Source: Xanthostigma xanthostigma (Eukaryota > Arthropoda > Insecta > Raphidioptera > Raphidiidae). From it: a stretch of DNA of 64,000 nucleotides. Where the stretch lies: assembly GCA_963575645.1 (NCBI GenBank), contig OY754470.1, positions 5,712,501-5,776,500 of the forward strand, read 5' to 3'. Both the position numbers and the translations under genes were made by a program. Positions 1 through 11,832 of this stretch are shown piece by piece (positions within the stretch are counted from its first letter, which is position 1; the number at the start of each line of letters is the position of its first letter). The notes under the pieces are model-generated. The model saw only the letters and a list, made by a program, of their open reading frames with translations. It had not been told where the DNA came from and ran no database searches.

Positions 1-370
1 ATAAGTCACGACTTCATTGAACGCACTGTACCACCCACGTGATTTACTGTCTTCAACTTGACTATTGGATACAAGGTCAGCGTAGAAATTGGGTAAATTC
101 AATTTATTTTTTGCTTTGACCTGAATAAAAATTCAGTGAATGTATACATTAATTATTAGTTCTACTGCGAATTCTATAAACTTAAAAATTATTTTATAAT
201 TTAAAAAGATGCTTTTTTCAAAGCGGTTTTCCTAAAGATGGTAAATGTTGTGTAATGAAAATAGTAAGTTATATAGATTCTCCTTTATATGCATAACCAA
301 ATTTTTCATGTTCATTACTACATGTAAGGTTTATTTAACATTTTTTTATATTAAAAAATATTCAAAAATA

Positions 371-803
371 GTATATTACAGCACAAAGGCCGAAAGTTTG
401 ATATTCTTGCACTGCGCGCCATTATACCATGACGCGCAGTGCAAGATATCAAACTTTCTGCCAGTGTGGTGTATACTATTTTTCCTTCATATCTCGGTCG
501 TAAGTACGCTTATTAAATACATAAAATACATAAAAACACAGATATACATTTCAAGCAAGAAGCTATTGAGATTATACGTAAAAACACGAATGATAGCTGT
601 TCGCGACTGTTAGCTAAAATGTAACAGGGTTGCTATGGAAACGACATTTAAACACCAGTTGATAGGTAATTTTCCTTTACTGCCCCCCCGAACGTACGTA
701 CTTCCCGCATCAGTGCGTGTAATCCCACCAATGCGTAAATGTTAGACTTTCTGCCTTACAATTGATGCCGAAAAGATGTACTTTCGATCGAGGTATGAAG
801 AAA
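371..803 (+). repeat. Interspersed repeat S, copy 1 (opposite orientation to 38963-39410)
   Basis: The first part is a short palindrome around a CACTGCGCG core, with the arms TTGATATTCTTGCACTGCGC and its reverse complement. It is followed by about 300 bp bounded by inverted CTTCATAYCTCG motifs. The whole block recurs inverted at 38963-39410 in the same internal order, so it is one mobile family and not two chance hairpins. No coding capacity is visible. The class is unknown; a non-autonomous DNA element is the simplest reading. Confidence 0.7.
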
Positions 804-1468
804 GAGAAATTCGTATGCGGCTTCTAAACCCTTCTGATTTGACGTAGGTATCTCTTTTGGTACCCAAATCTTTTTTCAATTGACTTTTTTATGACGATAA
901 AAATTCCAACGTTTGTGAATGATAAATACGATTCAATATTTTCAACCGGCACTAATTTATAAAGCTCCGAGGGGTTAATTTTTGATGTAATAAATTTCAA
1001 TTAAAGTTTGAACCTTTTTAAAATAAACCGGCAACAATGACGTCCCGTCGTCTAGACGGACGTGTTCTAGAATTGATTAATGACTTTTAAATAAAATATA
1101 TCTATCATAACAATACAACAACAGGTGGAAATTGACAAGGTGAAAATAATAACTATTGTATTTTAATTTTATAATATTTCTCCTTATGATAGTAATAAAT
1201 GATGCTTCATTATTTTGAATATAGATAAGTGTTTGTTTATTATATTATATAAAAAGAAGAGTTACACATTTTTCAACCCTTTCTGTATATTTAAACAAAC
1301 ACTGCGACCACCAAAATTTTACGTTGTGCACTATTAAATAGAGAAATTATGTAGTTTAGCAATTTATCTCTTTCCGTCTGTCTGATCTGTTTGCATCGAA
1401 AAACGCGCGATTATTTTTATTAATACTTATTTCTGAGGTAGACCATACTCTGAAGTCTATATAATATA
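804..1468. other. AT-rich stretch with no recognised feature
   Basis: No open frame, repeat or hairpin that I could support was seen here. There are short A/T homopolymers only. Confidence 0.5.
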
Positions 1469-1963
1469 CAGAGTGTCCCACGACATGACTGCCATAACCT
1501 GGGACTGTTGCTGGGGTGATTTTAAGTAAAAAATGTCTAATGAACATATACCCGGAACGCTATCCTAACTGAGCTAGAAGCATTTGAAATTTTAGATAAG
1601 TAGTAGTAGGAATTCCCTACTAATTTAAAAATCTTTTAAAAAGAAATCGCTTTATTGAATTAGTTGCTCAAAATGTCCACTCAGTTGCTATATACATAGT
1701 CTAGCTCCTCTTAGAATTGAAGTGGTAGTTTTGCGAAGAGTCTCAGGATCAGCACGAATAAATACTAATGGTGATTCACAGCCACCTGGTCTTTTTAATA
1801 ATAATAAAACCAACAGCCGAACCTAATACCTGCATACTTATTTAAAATTTAAAATGCTTCTAGCTCAATTAGGATATCGTTCCGGCTATATGTTCATTTT
1901 TGAGTTGAAATCACTCCAGCAACACAGTCCCAGGCTATGGCAGTCATGTCGTGGGACACCCTG
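1469..1963. mobile_element. Long-TIR MITE, about 495 bp
   Basis: Both ends begin CAGRGTGTCCCACGACATG and the inverted similarity runs about 130 bp inward, through a shared 'gagctagaagcattt' tract. The two arms are roughly 90 percent alike. The interior has no reading frame. TA lies directly outside each end, which fits a TA target duplication, but the flanks are AT-rich so this is weak. It is a non-autonomous DNA transposon; superfamily not assigned. Confidence 0.8.
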
Positions 1964-3025
1964 TATACTGATAATATATAGTGATACTTTTCCTTTTTGA
2001 AGTTGGCTGTTTTCATTCACTGGTTAATTAAGTAGACATTTTAGTTTGTAAAAAGTAAAAAAAATCACAACAAAGAAAAAGAATCTAGAAAACACGCTTA
2101 TAACACATTAAAAACGAGATTTTTTTTCATCTTATTTAACGTGTAAAAGTGTGGGGCACTCGATGAATTAAATTAAATATAGATAATTTGAATGCCATAC
2201 GCTTCCAAACCTTATAGAAGAGCTATAAATTTATTTGCTACATTTTTGGTACGTTGATTAAAGCAATTGTTTTTTTTTAAACTAAATTTTATCTTTAAAC
2301 TTTAAAAATTAGATTATTGCATTGTCATTAAAACGACATACGACTGCAAAATTTCACGCCAATCAGACACTTGGAAGAGGGAGCAAATCGAGTTGAAAGA
2401 TTTTGTTTTATACAATATACAAAGCAAACTAATATAAGCGTGTTAAAAATATATTAAATCATCTGAAATAAACATAACTCTGACTAATAAAATAAACTCA
2501 GGCAGTTATAGAAAAACCTGTGAAAAATGACCAAAAACGTGTTTCTTGATAATATTTACGCAGTTTTGTAACAGCAGGAGTTATGATATTTAATAGTTGG
2601 ATAACGGGGACTCATTATATCATATATCTATATTTAAAAAAAGCAAAAACACAATAATATCGGTGGATTTTTTAACCAAACACTTTTAACTGTAAAACTA
2701 CGCGTGATATAAATTTTAAAAAAGTTCGTAACAAATTTAATTACTTTTCTGTGTGTTTTAACACCAACTGTAAATAACCGAAAACACTAAAATTTCGAAA
2801 CATTTAATATTTTTCCTTGTTTCACGTAAATTTTAGTAATTACTTGAGTCAATGAGTACAACCAATACTGTAGGGATTATAATTTATATTTGACAGTTTC
2901 TATAGGCAAGTAAATAGTTAAAAGATATGTTTTATTTCACATTAAAATTATTATTGCGCTTTAAAATTTATGTCCTGGGGATAACAGACTAGACAAGCAT
3001 CGAACGATGAAAGTTTGATAGTTAA
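1964..3025. other. AT-rich stretch with no recognised feature
   Basis: About 1 kb of low-GC DNA with poly-A/T runs. I see no repeat shared with the rest of the window and no convincing reading frame. Confidence 0.5.
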
Positions 3026-3220
3026 ATGTGTTTAAATAGATACACCAGTGATTGTCAAACAAACTGCTGTCCACAGTCCACCCTGTACAAAGTGAACGTT
3101 CAACACTGTCCATTCGTCTTCCACAAAAATTATAGCTTATACGGTTGTGTGAGCTATTACAACAAAGAAAAAATTCCAGCCAGTTGGGCGACGGGACCAT
3201 TCCAACTTCAAAAATGTTGA
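3026..3220 (+). CDS. Weak candidate: small cysteine-rich open frame
   Basis: The 64-codon frame starts with ATG directly after a stop codon. Residues 2-40 hold six cysteines, including an adjacent CC pair (CQTNCCPQS) and CPFVF, and local GC is above background. The last dozen residues run into interspersed repeat X, which starts near 3180, so the frame cannot be an intact gene as drawn. The opposite strand is also open for 79 codons here. No family is recognised and no signal peptide is visible. It may be an exon fragment or chance. Confidence 0.12.
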   Translation: MCLNRYTSDCQTNCCPQSTLYKVNVQHCPFVFHKNYSLYGCVSYYNKEKIPASWATGPFQLQKC

Positions 3221-3562
3221 CATTTGATTTTAATAAAGAAAATAAAATTTCTGATATCGCGTGAGGTGACGCGGGTAATGGCTAGTATTCAATATGATAT
3301 TTGCTATTCGTTGCCATGGTTACCTACATAATATGTTCCACGTCATGTAAAAATTAATCAAAGCATGCCGAACTAGTTTATTTCTGACAGATCCATAAAA
3401 CAAAAGAGCGGCTGATTTTTTTTAATTTTCAAAATATTTCGGTAACTATAAAGTTTAGAAAAAAATTTTTTGAACGTAACTTTCTTGAAAAAATAAATAG
3501 AATAATAAGCCGTTATGAAAAGTATACAATTATTATATAAAATCACCGTTATAGCATATATC
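3186..3562 (+). repeat. Interspersed repeat X, copy 1 (uninterrupted)
   Basis: It starts at GGGCGACGGGACCATTCCAA and runs through GTGAGGTGACGCGGGTAATG to a 'tatatctcttc' tract. The same order of blocks is found at 46990-47740 and, inverted, around 59430-60680, with a short fragment at 14540-14650. This copy keeps the empty target site (cctacaTAAtatg, near 3330) that is filled by a MITE in the 47-kb copy. Unclassified; no coding potential. Confidence 0.75.
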
Positions 3563-4175
3563 TCTTCAGCTTCGTAGCCAGCCTACCGGCTAGCAGAACT
3601 GCTAGCAGCGTTTCTAGCCTCGTGTGCAGCGCCCTTTTCACAAGTATTATCAAAAGTGTTAAAACTTTTTACACGTATTATTAAAATATTACGTCACCGC
3701 AAGAAAATCTTCAATATCGTAAAAATACAAACATTTTTGGGACACTGACGTGTGAACAAAGCTGACAAGGGTTTGTTCTGTAGTTTTTGTGTTGGTCATC
3801 AAAAGACGTTTTATAATTTTTGATGTTCGTACCTAACGTGTTCCTTGTATAGCATTGCCATAAAGGACACACAACGACATACATACTATATTGGTATATT
3901 GCCATGCTACGATACTTAACATCGGAGAATTCAATATAAGATTTGATTGAATAGAATTAATAAACCGCGTACCAACATAAATCAAGGGTTGATGAGAACA
4001 ATGAACCGTAGTCGTATATCACCGTTTTATTACGGCAATCAATTCTCCAGACGAGGACTCGTTAAAATTAGCATAGGTAAAAAAAATCAGAGAGTGTTAA
4101 TAGAAGAAAATTTAATCTTCAAGTACAATTAAAATCTTTTTTATACTGGTAAACGCCAAAACGTTGTTTGTTTTT
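3563..4175. other. Mostly unannotated; short moderately repeated fragment at its start
   Basis: Positions 3570-3640 carry a GC-richer 'ctagcctcgtgtgcagcgc' tract. Related sequence in the opposite sense occurs near 11222 and 15765, so this is probably a fragment of another repeat. The rest, including a 61-codon open frame at 3947-4132, shows nothing I can support. Confidence 0.4.
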
Positions 4176-4733
4176 GAAGTAAAACTTCTTCCAGCCATAA
4201 TTTGTTATTATTCACCCGAAAATTCACAAAATATGAACTTTAAAATAATTTTACAATTTTTTTCACTTTAAACGTAGAATATTTAATGTATTGAACAAAA
4301 TATTAGTGTATAAAATTGTTCAAGAACGAAATGAACAGTCTAATGCAAGAAAAACGAAATATAAACATAAAGATAATGAAAACAAAAGTAATACATTGCA
4401 ATTAGTTAGCCTCATTGGATTTTAAGCGTAAATCTTTATGAAATATTATTTAGCTCTGCAAGTTAAATAGGTTTACAAAACTTTTTTCTGTCACCCGATA
4501 GCGCCACTGGCAAGTAAAGTATGTGTCATTCTATTGTTAGTACCGCTTGGCGCTTATATTTTCATCCACCTGATGGCACCACTAGCCAGTGAAGTATTTG
4601 TCATCCTCTTTCTATCTTCACTAACTTATATCTCCCTTCCGTTCGCCTCACCCGATGACACATCCGTAAATCTCTCGTCGCGCATTCACCAGCTTACTCC
4701 CCAAGTCAAGCGTGCATAAAGAAGTTTTTCTTC
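4176..4733 (+). mobile_element. GAAG element, full-length copy (558 bp)
   Basis: The element starts GAAGTAAAACTTCTTCC and ends AAAGAAGTTTTTCTTC, so the two ends are inverted repeats of about 15 bp. The interior contains a CACTAGCCAGTGAAGTATTT tract and ends CCCAAGTCAAGCGTGC before the right terminus. Other copies are at 19797-19895, 23128-23773, 40274-40563, 41087-41613 and 63240-63686. It has no coding capacity, so it is a non-autonomous element of unknown class. The right terminus has one substitution that weakens the TIR. Confidence 0.8.
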
Positions 4734-6095
4734 AAAAATAATGTCTAAACATCAGTAATAAAATTTTATTCGAGCCTAGTTAAGGTTAGTCGTTAAGTGG
4801 AGCATTATCTTTCCAAAAGTAAATTCATTCTTCAAATAAAGTTGGTATTTCCTGACATAATCTAATTTCTGTGTAAATTGGGATTTGTGGCGCCAACGAG
4901 TTTCACCCTCTTTTTTCCATTTACAATTGCAATTTCAGTCCGCCGATGCAATTTGTCCGGGCGCTTGCGTTGTCGTATCACCCCATCCCCGTGTTGTGTG
5001 AAGGGTGCTCCGCCCCATCACACGATAGCAAACACGCACACAACACATTTCTTATGTGCTTGTCTGACTCACGACCTCGTCTTCGATTCACTTTTTATTG
5101 TACAAACTTGCATTAGTTTTAGGGTTAGAGGGTTTAACCTTTTAACTAACGAGGGAGTGAAAAAGCACTGCGATATTATAACCAGTTAATCACAGAATGT
5201 AGGTCATTTTCAGCTTTTAAGGGTAATTTAGTGGATAAAGATAGCTTACAGCGGGTTCAAATAGTTACCTTATATCCGCCGTTGAATAGGAGATCAGCAA
5301 ACGCTATAGATTTCTGGTCCGACTTTTACAAGTCTAGATTTAAAGAGAGCTTCTTAAGAACTGTCTTTAACTTTGAACGTTATTTGCCAGAATTCAGTGG
5401 TGGTTAACAAAAATTTCAATAGAATATTTTTTGTGTAAAATTTAATAACCAATATTTCTATTTCTATAAATTTTTCACGTCACAACAAGGGCTTACGAAA
5501 AAAATGAGAAAAACAAGCACAATGTACGAGCTGGAGGTGGAATTTGGTTTTTGGCGGACACCTACTAGTTGCGGTTTGTTCCTACCCCTATAGAGAATAT
5601 ATATACGTAACATGTTTGTATTTACTTGCAATCCTGCTTCAGATTTATTTAAGAAAACTATTCCGAAATCAAAATTTATCAGTTAGTTTGCGATAGCTTC
5701 TGATGGTGCAGAACTATAAGGAGATTGATTTTTTGTTAAACTGAAAATCCACAAGTGAAATTTAAATTACAAATTAGCATCAGATTTGTTTACCTAATAA
5801 AAGAGAATTAAAAAACAGGAAATATAAAATTCTAATGAACCATGAATATATTAAAATGATTATTTTTTTTACACTGATATTGTGTTAGTCGGTCAGATTA
5901 ATTTTTTAAGTAATTATAATAATTAATTTTAGATTTGCATTACAAATAAGGCAAAAGTTAAGAATAATTATAATAATAACGTATTTATTAGTTCAAAAAT
6001 AAATCGTTTTTATAATGAAGTCATTTTTATGCACAAAATGATTATACAAAGTGTGTTCGTAATTTTTTTTTAACGATACGTCGACTATTTATGTT
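4734..6095. other. Stretch with no recognised feature
   Basis: It includes a somewhat GC-richer part at 4880-5060 with a 103-codon open frame (4878-5189) that resembles no family I know. The rest is AT-rich. No inverted repeat or copy elsewhere in the window was noticed. Confidence 0.4.
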
Positions 6096-6420
6096 TTACT
6101 CTAGCGGTCCGGTTCGACTTCGCCCGAATTTGTAGATTGTCGCCGTTTTTTCGTCGACTTGCGTTGCAAAATTGGTCCATTCTAAATATTGGTGAAAAAA
6201 ATTTTGAAATCGGATGAGTAGTTTCGGAGATTGACTCCTACACCCAAACTTAGAAACTTGATCTCTTTGTAATATTTTAGCGGTCCGTCTCGGTTTCACC
6301 CGCGGGTGCGATATATATAATTCTGCAAAATGTATTTCGTTTGTCTGAACTAACAGCTTTGAGCTAATTGCAAGTTCTAACAGATGTCGCTATTTGGTAC
6401 TAAGCAGTGTTGTTTATTTG
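6096..6420. repeat. Two fused LINE 3'-tail fragments (types T1 and T2)
   Basis: Positions 6096-6277 match the T1 tail seen at 26342, 32943 and 34079, with markers CGTTTTTTCGTCGACTT, GGATGAGTAGTTTCGGAGAT and CTCTTTGTAATATT. Positions 6278-6420 match the T2 tail seen at 7330 and 39765, with markers CACCCGCGGGTGCGA and TGCAAAATGTATTTCGTT. Such 3' untranslated tails without the upstream ORF are typical of 5'-truncated RTE-like LINEs. No reverse transcriptase remains here. Confidence 0.6.
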
Positions 6421-6438
6421 CTTCTGAACTATTAGTTA

Positions 6439-6871
6439 AGGCTCAATTACATTGAGCGTGTTTACAAGCTGCTTGTTGGCGAATTCGCTAGTTGCTAGTA
6501 AACTCGCTCAGTGTAATCAGTTTACTAGCCAAGTAGCAGATTGTAAACTATCTGCGAGTAAAGTTGAAAGCCGGTCAACTTTACTCGCTACTCGCTGGCG
6601 TTTGGGATTGTTAGCTAGTAAACTAGCCGTGTGTCATCATAGTTGCTAGTGAACTAGATGCCTCTTGGTAGTTTCTGATTTCAGTGTCTACAAAATGTCG
6701 ACGAAAATGGAAGAAAAACAACAACAAATTCATAATACTTGGTTCGTTAGCTAGTTGGCTAGTGAGAGAGTGAGAAGTTTGTGTGTCATCATCCGTATCT
6801 CACTAGCCAACTCGCCTGCTTAGAAAATCGACAACAAGCAGCTTGTAAACTCGCTCAATGTAATTGAGCCT
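6439..6871. mobile_element. PIF/Harbinger-like MITE with TTA duplication
   Basis: Both ends begin AGGCTCAATTACATTGAGCG, and the inverted similarity continues through AAGCTGCTTGTTG for about 40 bp. TTA is present directly outside each end (6436-6438 and 6872-6874), matching the 3-bp TTA/TAA duplication of PIF/Harbinger elements. The interior is full of short inverted GCTAGT...ACTAGC motifs. The open frame at 6452-6649 only translates these repeats. 433 bp, non-autonomous. Confidence 0.85.
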
Positions 6872-7329
6872 TTAATAACACAGTCTTTAAAAGCTGAAAC
6901 ATTTCTTTAAAAGTTGGTCATCTTGGTTGTTCTTGAATAGATCGCACTACGAAATGTCCCGTGAATGTATAAAAACGCAATCAATGCGTAATATAACAGG
7001 GGGGGTGGAATATGGATTTAACCTACTTAGATGCACGTCATTAGATAACGGCATGCAGTGGCGTACCTTTGAAATCTACGTAATGATACATATAGGTGAA
7101 TGTACCCCAATGCCTATTTATTATTCATCATTTTTATTATACTTATGTCGGTTACATGTGATTAAATTAGCCACTGTTTTGTTTAAGTTAAATATTCATC
7201 AAAGCAGAAGTTATGTTGCGAGTATATCGTGTTTTCTATGAAAACCAGTATAGGGCGAGTTTTATCAATTGTAAAACCTAACCTAGATTCTTACTTAAAA
7301 ATAAACATTTTTTTAAAATTATATTTTTA
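6872..7329. other. Unannotated; one 104-codon open frame of chance length
   Basis: The frame at 6927-7241 has no recognisable motif. No repeat was noticed. Confidence 0.35.
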
Positions 7330-7645
7330 CTAGTGGTCCGGCCCGGTTCATCCGGGTGCGACAGATATATTTTGTGTTATCGGAAAATTCTGCAAAATGT
7401 ATTTCGTTGGCCGCCCGGCGTCTGAACTAATAGCTTTGAGCAAATTCTATCAGATGTCACTATATGTTACTAAAACAGTTTTTTTTTCATAAAACATCCT
7501 AATTTTGTATAAGATATTATAAAAACTATCTTATAATGTAAGTTGAACCAAGCAAGACACATTTACAAAATTTCATTAAAATCGGTTCGGTGGTTTCCGA
7601 GATTGGCGCAGACGAACATCGTGACACGAAATTTTTATATAGGTG
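7330..7645. repeat. LINE 3'-tail fragment, type T2
   Basis: It opens GTGGTCCGGCCCGGTTCATC and ends in GACGAACATCGTGACACGAA followed by a TATA-rich tract. It is the reverse complement of the tail at 39765-40160, and shorter pieces occur at 6278-6420 and 28923-29005. The 'aaatcggttcggtggtttcc' type phrase is common in insect RTE-like LINE tails. No coding sequence remains. Confidence 0.6.
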
Positions 7646-8410
7646 ATATTTCCTGTATGGGCAATGCAATAATTTACTGTGCTGTTAATTTTTTGTCATA
7701 AAGTGAGACACAAATTTAACAGCGCTGTAAATTCCAATATGGACCGTTTTAATTCCATTTTCTACTGGAATTTTTATGTAGTACTTACATATTATGGTAC
7801 GCGAGAAATTATAAAAAAAAACTTTCTTAATTTTCGTTTATCGAGGGGGTCAACAATTTGCATTTATATTTCTCCTATCCCCTTTCTTTTCCTTCAACAA
7901 AAAATTCAGTCATTGCTTTAAAATTGTAAGCAAATGTCATTTTTTTGATAACATTTGACTGGGCCCTAACTAAAAACAGGTATAAAAACTATTCAATGAA
8001 ACAAACTATTCGCGACAAGATGACATTTTTAATTAAAAAAACCTATCTTTGTTTATCCACACTGAACTGAAAGAAGCAGATATATTTTTTCGTGTCTTTT
8101 TTACGCATAAGTCATAACGCAATCCGTACCTTTTGAAACAGAGTGGCTTGACTTTGGTTGCTTTACATAACAAACTATAATTTTATACTTGAATATTCTA
8201 ATAATTCTATTATTTCAGTTGTGAGATAGGCTGATGATATGCATTATGCAATCACAAAAACAGTGCAAACATGTCTAGTTGAAACTTGAAAGTAATAATG
8301 ATGTACATTCTTGTGTATAATTAATGTTGTGTGATATACAAAATGTGATTTACGTAGAAACTATAATATGTTTTAAACAATCTCAAATAATAGTTGTGTT
8401 TTTTTAATAG
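7646..8410. other. AT-rich stretch with no recognised feature
   Basis: The only open frame (7679-7921, 80 codons) has no recognisable motif. No repeat or hairpin was seen. Confidence 0.45.
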
Positions 8411-8498
8411 AAGTGGAGTGAAGGTGGTGAAAACAGACTGAAAGCAGCCTCCATTTCTCGTCAAATGCCAATGCAGTATCAGGAGCGCAGAACAACCT
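8411..8498 (+). CDS. Candidate internal exon (88 nt), gene unknown
   Basis: A T-rich tract ending AATAG precedes it and a consensus donor GTAAGT follows it at 8499. Of the three plus-strand frames only one is open throughout. It encodes a polar 29-residue peptide beginning KWSEGGENRLKAASISR and ending MQYQERRTT, with one nucleotide left over (donor phase 1). GC is about 48 percent, well above the surroundings. I do not recognise the protein. The minus strand is also open across it (8373-8669), which weakens the case. If real, it would put the window inside a long gene on the plus strand. Confidence 0.25.
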
Positions 8499-8804
8499 GT
8501 AAGTTATACTTTCCCATATTTTTACGTTGTTTACATCAAGACACAATATGGTAAAAGCACAAGAATAATTTATTCTTGTGGTAAAAGTATGATATTGTAC
8601 ACGTGGATTTTTGACAGTGGCATCGACTCCATGAAGTTTAAAGGGGCTCAAGTCCCCAAATATTAACACGTGGGTAGCTCAACCCCCAGTAAATGATTGT
8701 CTTCTTCCTATGTAATCGACTATAATAAAAGTATACGAAAAGCTTTTTGATAGCCAGTTCATAATCATACTGTAATATAAAACTGGATCTTCCACAATAT
8801 TTTT

Positions 8805-9298
8805 AACCGAATTCAAAAAAGGAGGAGGTTCTATTCGACTGTATATATTTCTTCGTCAATTATGGACCGATTTTCAAAATTCTTTTTTTATTCGAAAGAG
8901 TGCAATTCCGAGGTGGTCTCATCGGAACCAAGTCAGGATCTGATGGTGGAATCCGAAGAAATCGAGGGAAACTCTCAAATTTCAAAGGCACGCATAATGT
9001 TTTTTTTTATGTATGTTCACCGATTTCTCCGTCAAATATCTAACACTAAAAAGAGAAAAATAAAATAATTTTAACAAATAATTTGAACCGACTATAAAAA
9101 TATATGCACTAAAAAGTAAAAAATAATTGCGTATTGAAATGTTTTGGAGTCGGTGTCACATCGGAATTCTAAAGTAGCAATTTAAATCTTACATGTCTCT
9201 AGTTCTCGGAATAGATTTCATTTTGGCTGACACCGACTCCAAAACATTTCAACACGCAATTATTTTTTTACTTTTTAGTGCATATTTTGAAGTCGGTT
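8805..9298. mobile_element. TIR element with AACCGAmTTCAAAA ends
   Basis: The left end reads AACCGAATTCAAAAAAGG and the right end is the complement of AACCGACTTCAAAA. This pair is very common in lepidopteran genomes as I remember them. Inside it, 9083-9301 forms a strong fold-back: TTGAACCGACT through 'aatgttttggagtcggtgtc' pairs with its inverted copy. Diverged relatives lie at 12680-13130 and 29600-29797. No coding sequence. Confidence 0.7.
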
Positions 9299-9301
9299 CA
9301 A

Positions 9302-11590
9302 TTTTTTTGTTAAAAATATTTTATTAACAAGTAGACTCCCCATTTTTTTGATAAATTTTTAGACCATTGCTATAGAATGGTTAAACAATTATTTTCCATT
9401 GAAACGCACCTCCTGTCGCAAAAAATAACAATTCTTATTGAAGCTACACAATTTCTAACCCTAAGAAAAACTCAACGTTTAGTTATCTTGCTTTTACCAG
9501 AAACATTTCTCTGATTCAAGAACATATCTGAATATAATTTCGACAGGAGCCTCTTAATTAATTAATTTAAAGCGACCTTTGCTGTCGACGTTCGTTGCTG
9601 AAGGACGAAATTTTGTCGTACTGGTTTTTAAAATTTACAACCAATTATAGATAATATTTTCCGCTTTTTCAACATTTTTTTTCTGTAGCAATAAAAACAG
9701 TCGTGACCTCAGAAAACGATGCGCAGTATATTTTAACGATTCAATTAGGCTAAAAATATAAACAATATAATTACTACAATCAAACTACTTGATGCGAATA
9801 AACTTGACGGAAATAATTTACTGTTAAATATAATAATAAAAGTATGTAATAGTAATTTATTAAATAATTATTGGATATAAACAAAACAAGACGCAAGTCT
9901 TAGCGCCTTAAAGCCGCATCATACAGTTATATTTATGTGGTCCTAATGGTAAAGTTACCTATAACAAATTTTCGGTAAAATAAAATTTATAACGACTTGA
10001 TCATTCAGTTCATTTAATCTGCAGTTTAAATTTATTATTGTAGGATTTTTTGTGAGAAACTTGCGATCTTTTAATGTATTACTTATAGAAGAAATTCAAC
10101 GCAGCATAAAATCAAATTATAATTAATTATACACGTGTATATAGCCTAAGTTGCTTAGCACGTTTTGTTTGTTAAAAAATTAGATCAAAATAAAGCAATA
10201 TTGATCGTTCAAATAACAAATTGCATTTACTGTAGTGACGTTTCAACAATATTTTTGTCGTCTTTCGAAGATGAGATACAGATTTTCGAAACGTTTGTAA
10301 ACAATCCCTTATGTTTCGAAGAATTTCTTCTGTTAACTGTAACGATGAAAATAAATTTAAAGAAAAAAAAACGTTTATTAGAAAAAAGCCTCAAAAACAA
10401 ATCTGAAACAAAATATAAAATCATGACTAGTTTCATCCAAAAACCACCATCAGGTGATATTAAGAAAAAATATTTCTAAAATCAAACAAACAGAACAAGT
10501 CACATTAAGATATTTCTAAAGTATTTATTAACATTAATTTCATCTGATGATGCGCTCATTTAGGACGTAAATAGTGATAAGTATTTTTGAGTTTATTTTC
10601 AAAGAATCGAGTAGCTGATGGTAAAGATTTGTGTCACTTACCAACTCATATAAAAAATCTTTTTTAAAGATTTAGAAAAAAATATACCTACTGAAAATTT
10701 GTCATTAGACGATTTCGCGTTGTGGCCATATCCATAAACAAATATCGCATACTTATCTAGTTCACCTTGACTATTAACCGCTTCTCTTTTGTCATATGTG
10801 CGATTAGCTATTGTTTTCACTTTAGCGTGGGTTTATCGCCTGCAAAAAGTTGTTTGAAACTCGTCTCCTCACAAGGACCACGACAAAAGGTTTTAGATTT
10901 TTCGGAGATCATATAACATACTGGTTAGAATTTTTTTAAACGAAATATCCAATTATATATGTCTCCATAGACCCATTATAGTAGGTATACACAGGTATTG
11001 CAAATATTTACTCCTTTAATTATTTCAAATCAAAGCAATAAATTATTTTGGCAAACGTGCCAGGGCCACCAAGTTTAGAATACGTTCTTTATTTTGAATT
11101 TAATGCTTTATTTTATCTTTGTTTTACTTTTCCTAAAAATTATTTAGAAAATTGGATAGAATTTATTTATCAACTAAATTATTTTTAGATACAGTATACT
11201 TATGTAAGAATAAAATGTTCCTGCACACGAGGCTGGTTTTGCCGCTAGGTTTTAAGCGTGCTGTGGCATTGGGTTTCGCGATGGTGTATTAAAACAGAAA
11301 TTATGGCATGTACCTATGGCTATATCTCAAAAACGGTTATATGTATAAAAATTTGGTTAAGACGGAATTTGTAGAGAATCTTAAACTCTATAACTTTTAT
11401 AATAAATGCAAATATGATTTGAGGCAAAGGAAGTGAGATATTTCCGAAAAACTAATTTTCGTAACTTTTGACCTTAAATATCTCACACTTGACCTTATGA
11501 GACTTTTGAGACAACATTAAGAATGCCAAAATAAAGGTTTATACAAATATTCAGCTTGTTCCGGTTCATTCCGAGGTGAAACCCTAAAGT
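9302..11590. other. 2.3 kb without a supported feature
   Basis: AT-rich. There are two open frames of chance length: plus 10165-10479 (104 codons) and minus 10638-10820 (61 codons). The second ends at a good donor-like GTAAGT, but an in-frame stop follows the nearest acceptor upstream. No repeat shared with the rest of the window was found, so this may be among the older or unique parts. Confidence 0.4.
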
Positions 11591-11598
11591 GATTGGAC

Positions 11599-11832
11599 CA
11601 TAGAGATATAAGTACCTACTAGAGTACGCTAGTGGGTACCTATGCTTGCCATAAGTGAAAGTGTCTGCCGTTCAGAGAGAGAACGCTGCAAACGTTCCGT
11701 ATCATTATATATGTTTACTCAAATCAGCATTGTTTTGTATCATTAGTTACCATGGAGATAAGGAACTTTTCTCTCTCTGAATAGCAGACACTTTCATGGC
11801 TCACTCGCGTACTCTAGTATAATATCTCTATG
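11599..11832. mobile_element. hAT-like MITE (234 bp), copy 1
   Basis: The ends are CATAGAGATAT inverted repeats, continuing imperfectly through CTAGAGTACGC. The flanks GATTGGAC (11591-11598) and GACTGGAC (11833-11840) match at 7 of 8 positions, as expected for an 8-bp hAT duplication. A second copy, in the opposite orientation and with a perfect 8-bp duplication, is at 51716-51926. The interior has no frame. Confidence 0.85.

Noticed and set aside
10165-10820. Two open frames (plus 104 codons, minus 61 codons) that look somewhat protein-like
   Set aside because: No motif is recognised, the length is compatible with chance, and the minus one has an in-frame stop just after its best acceptor.
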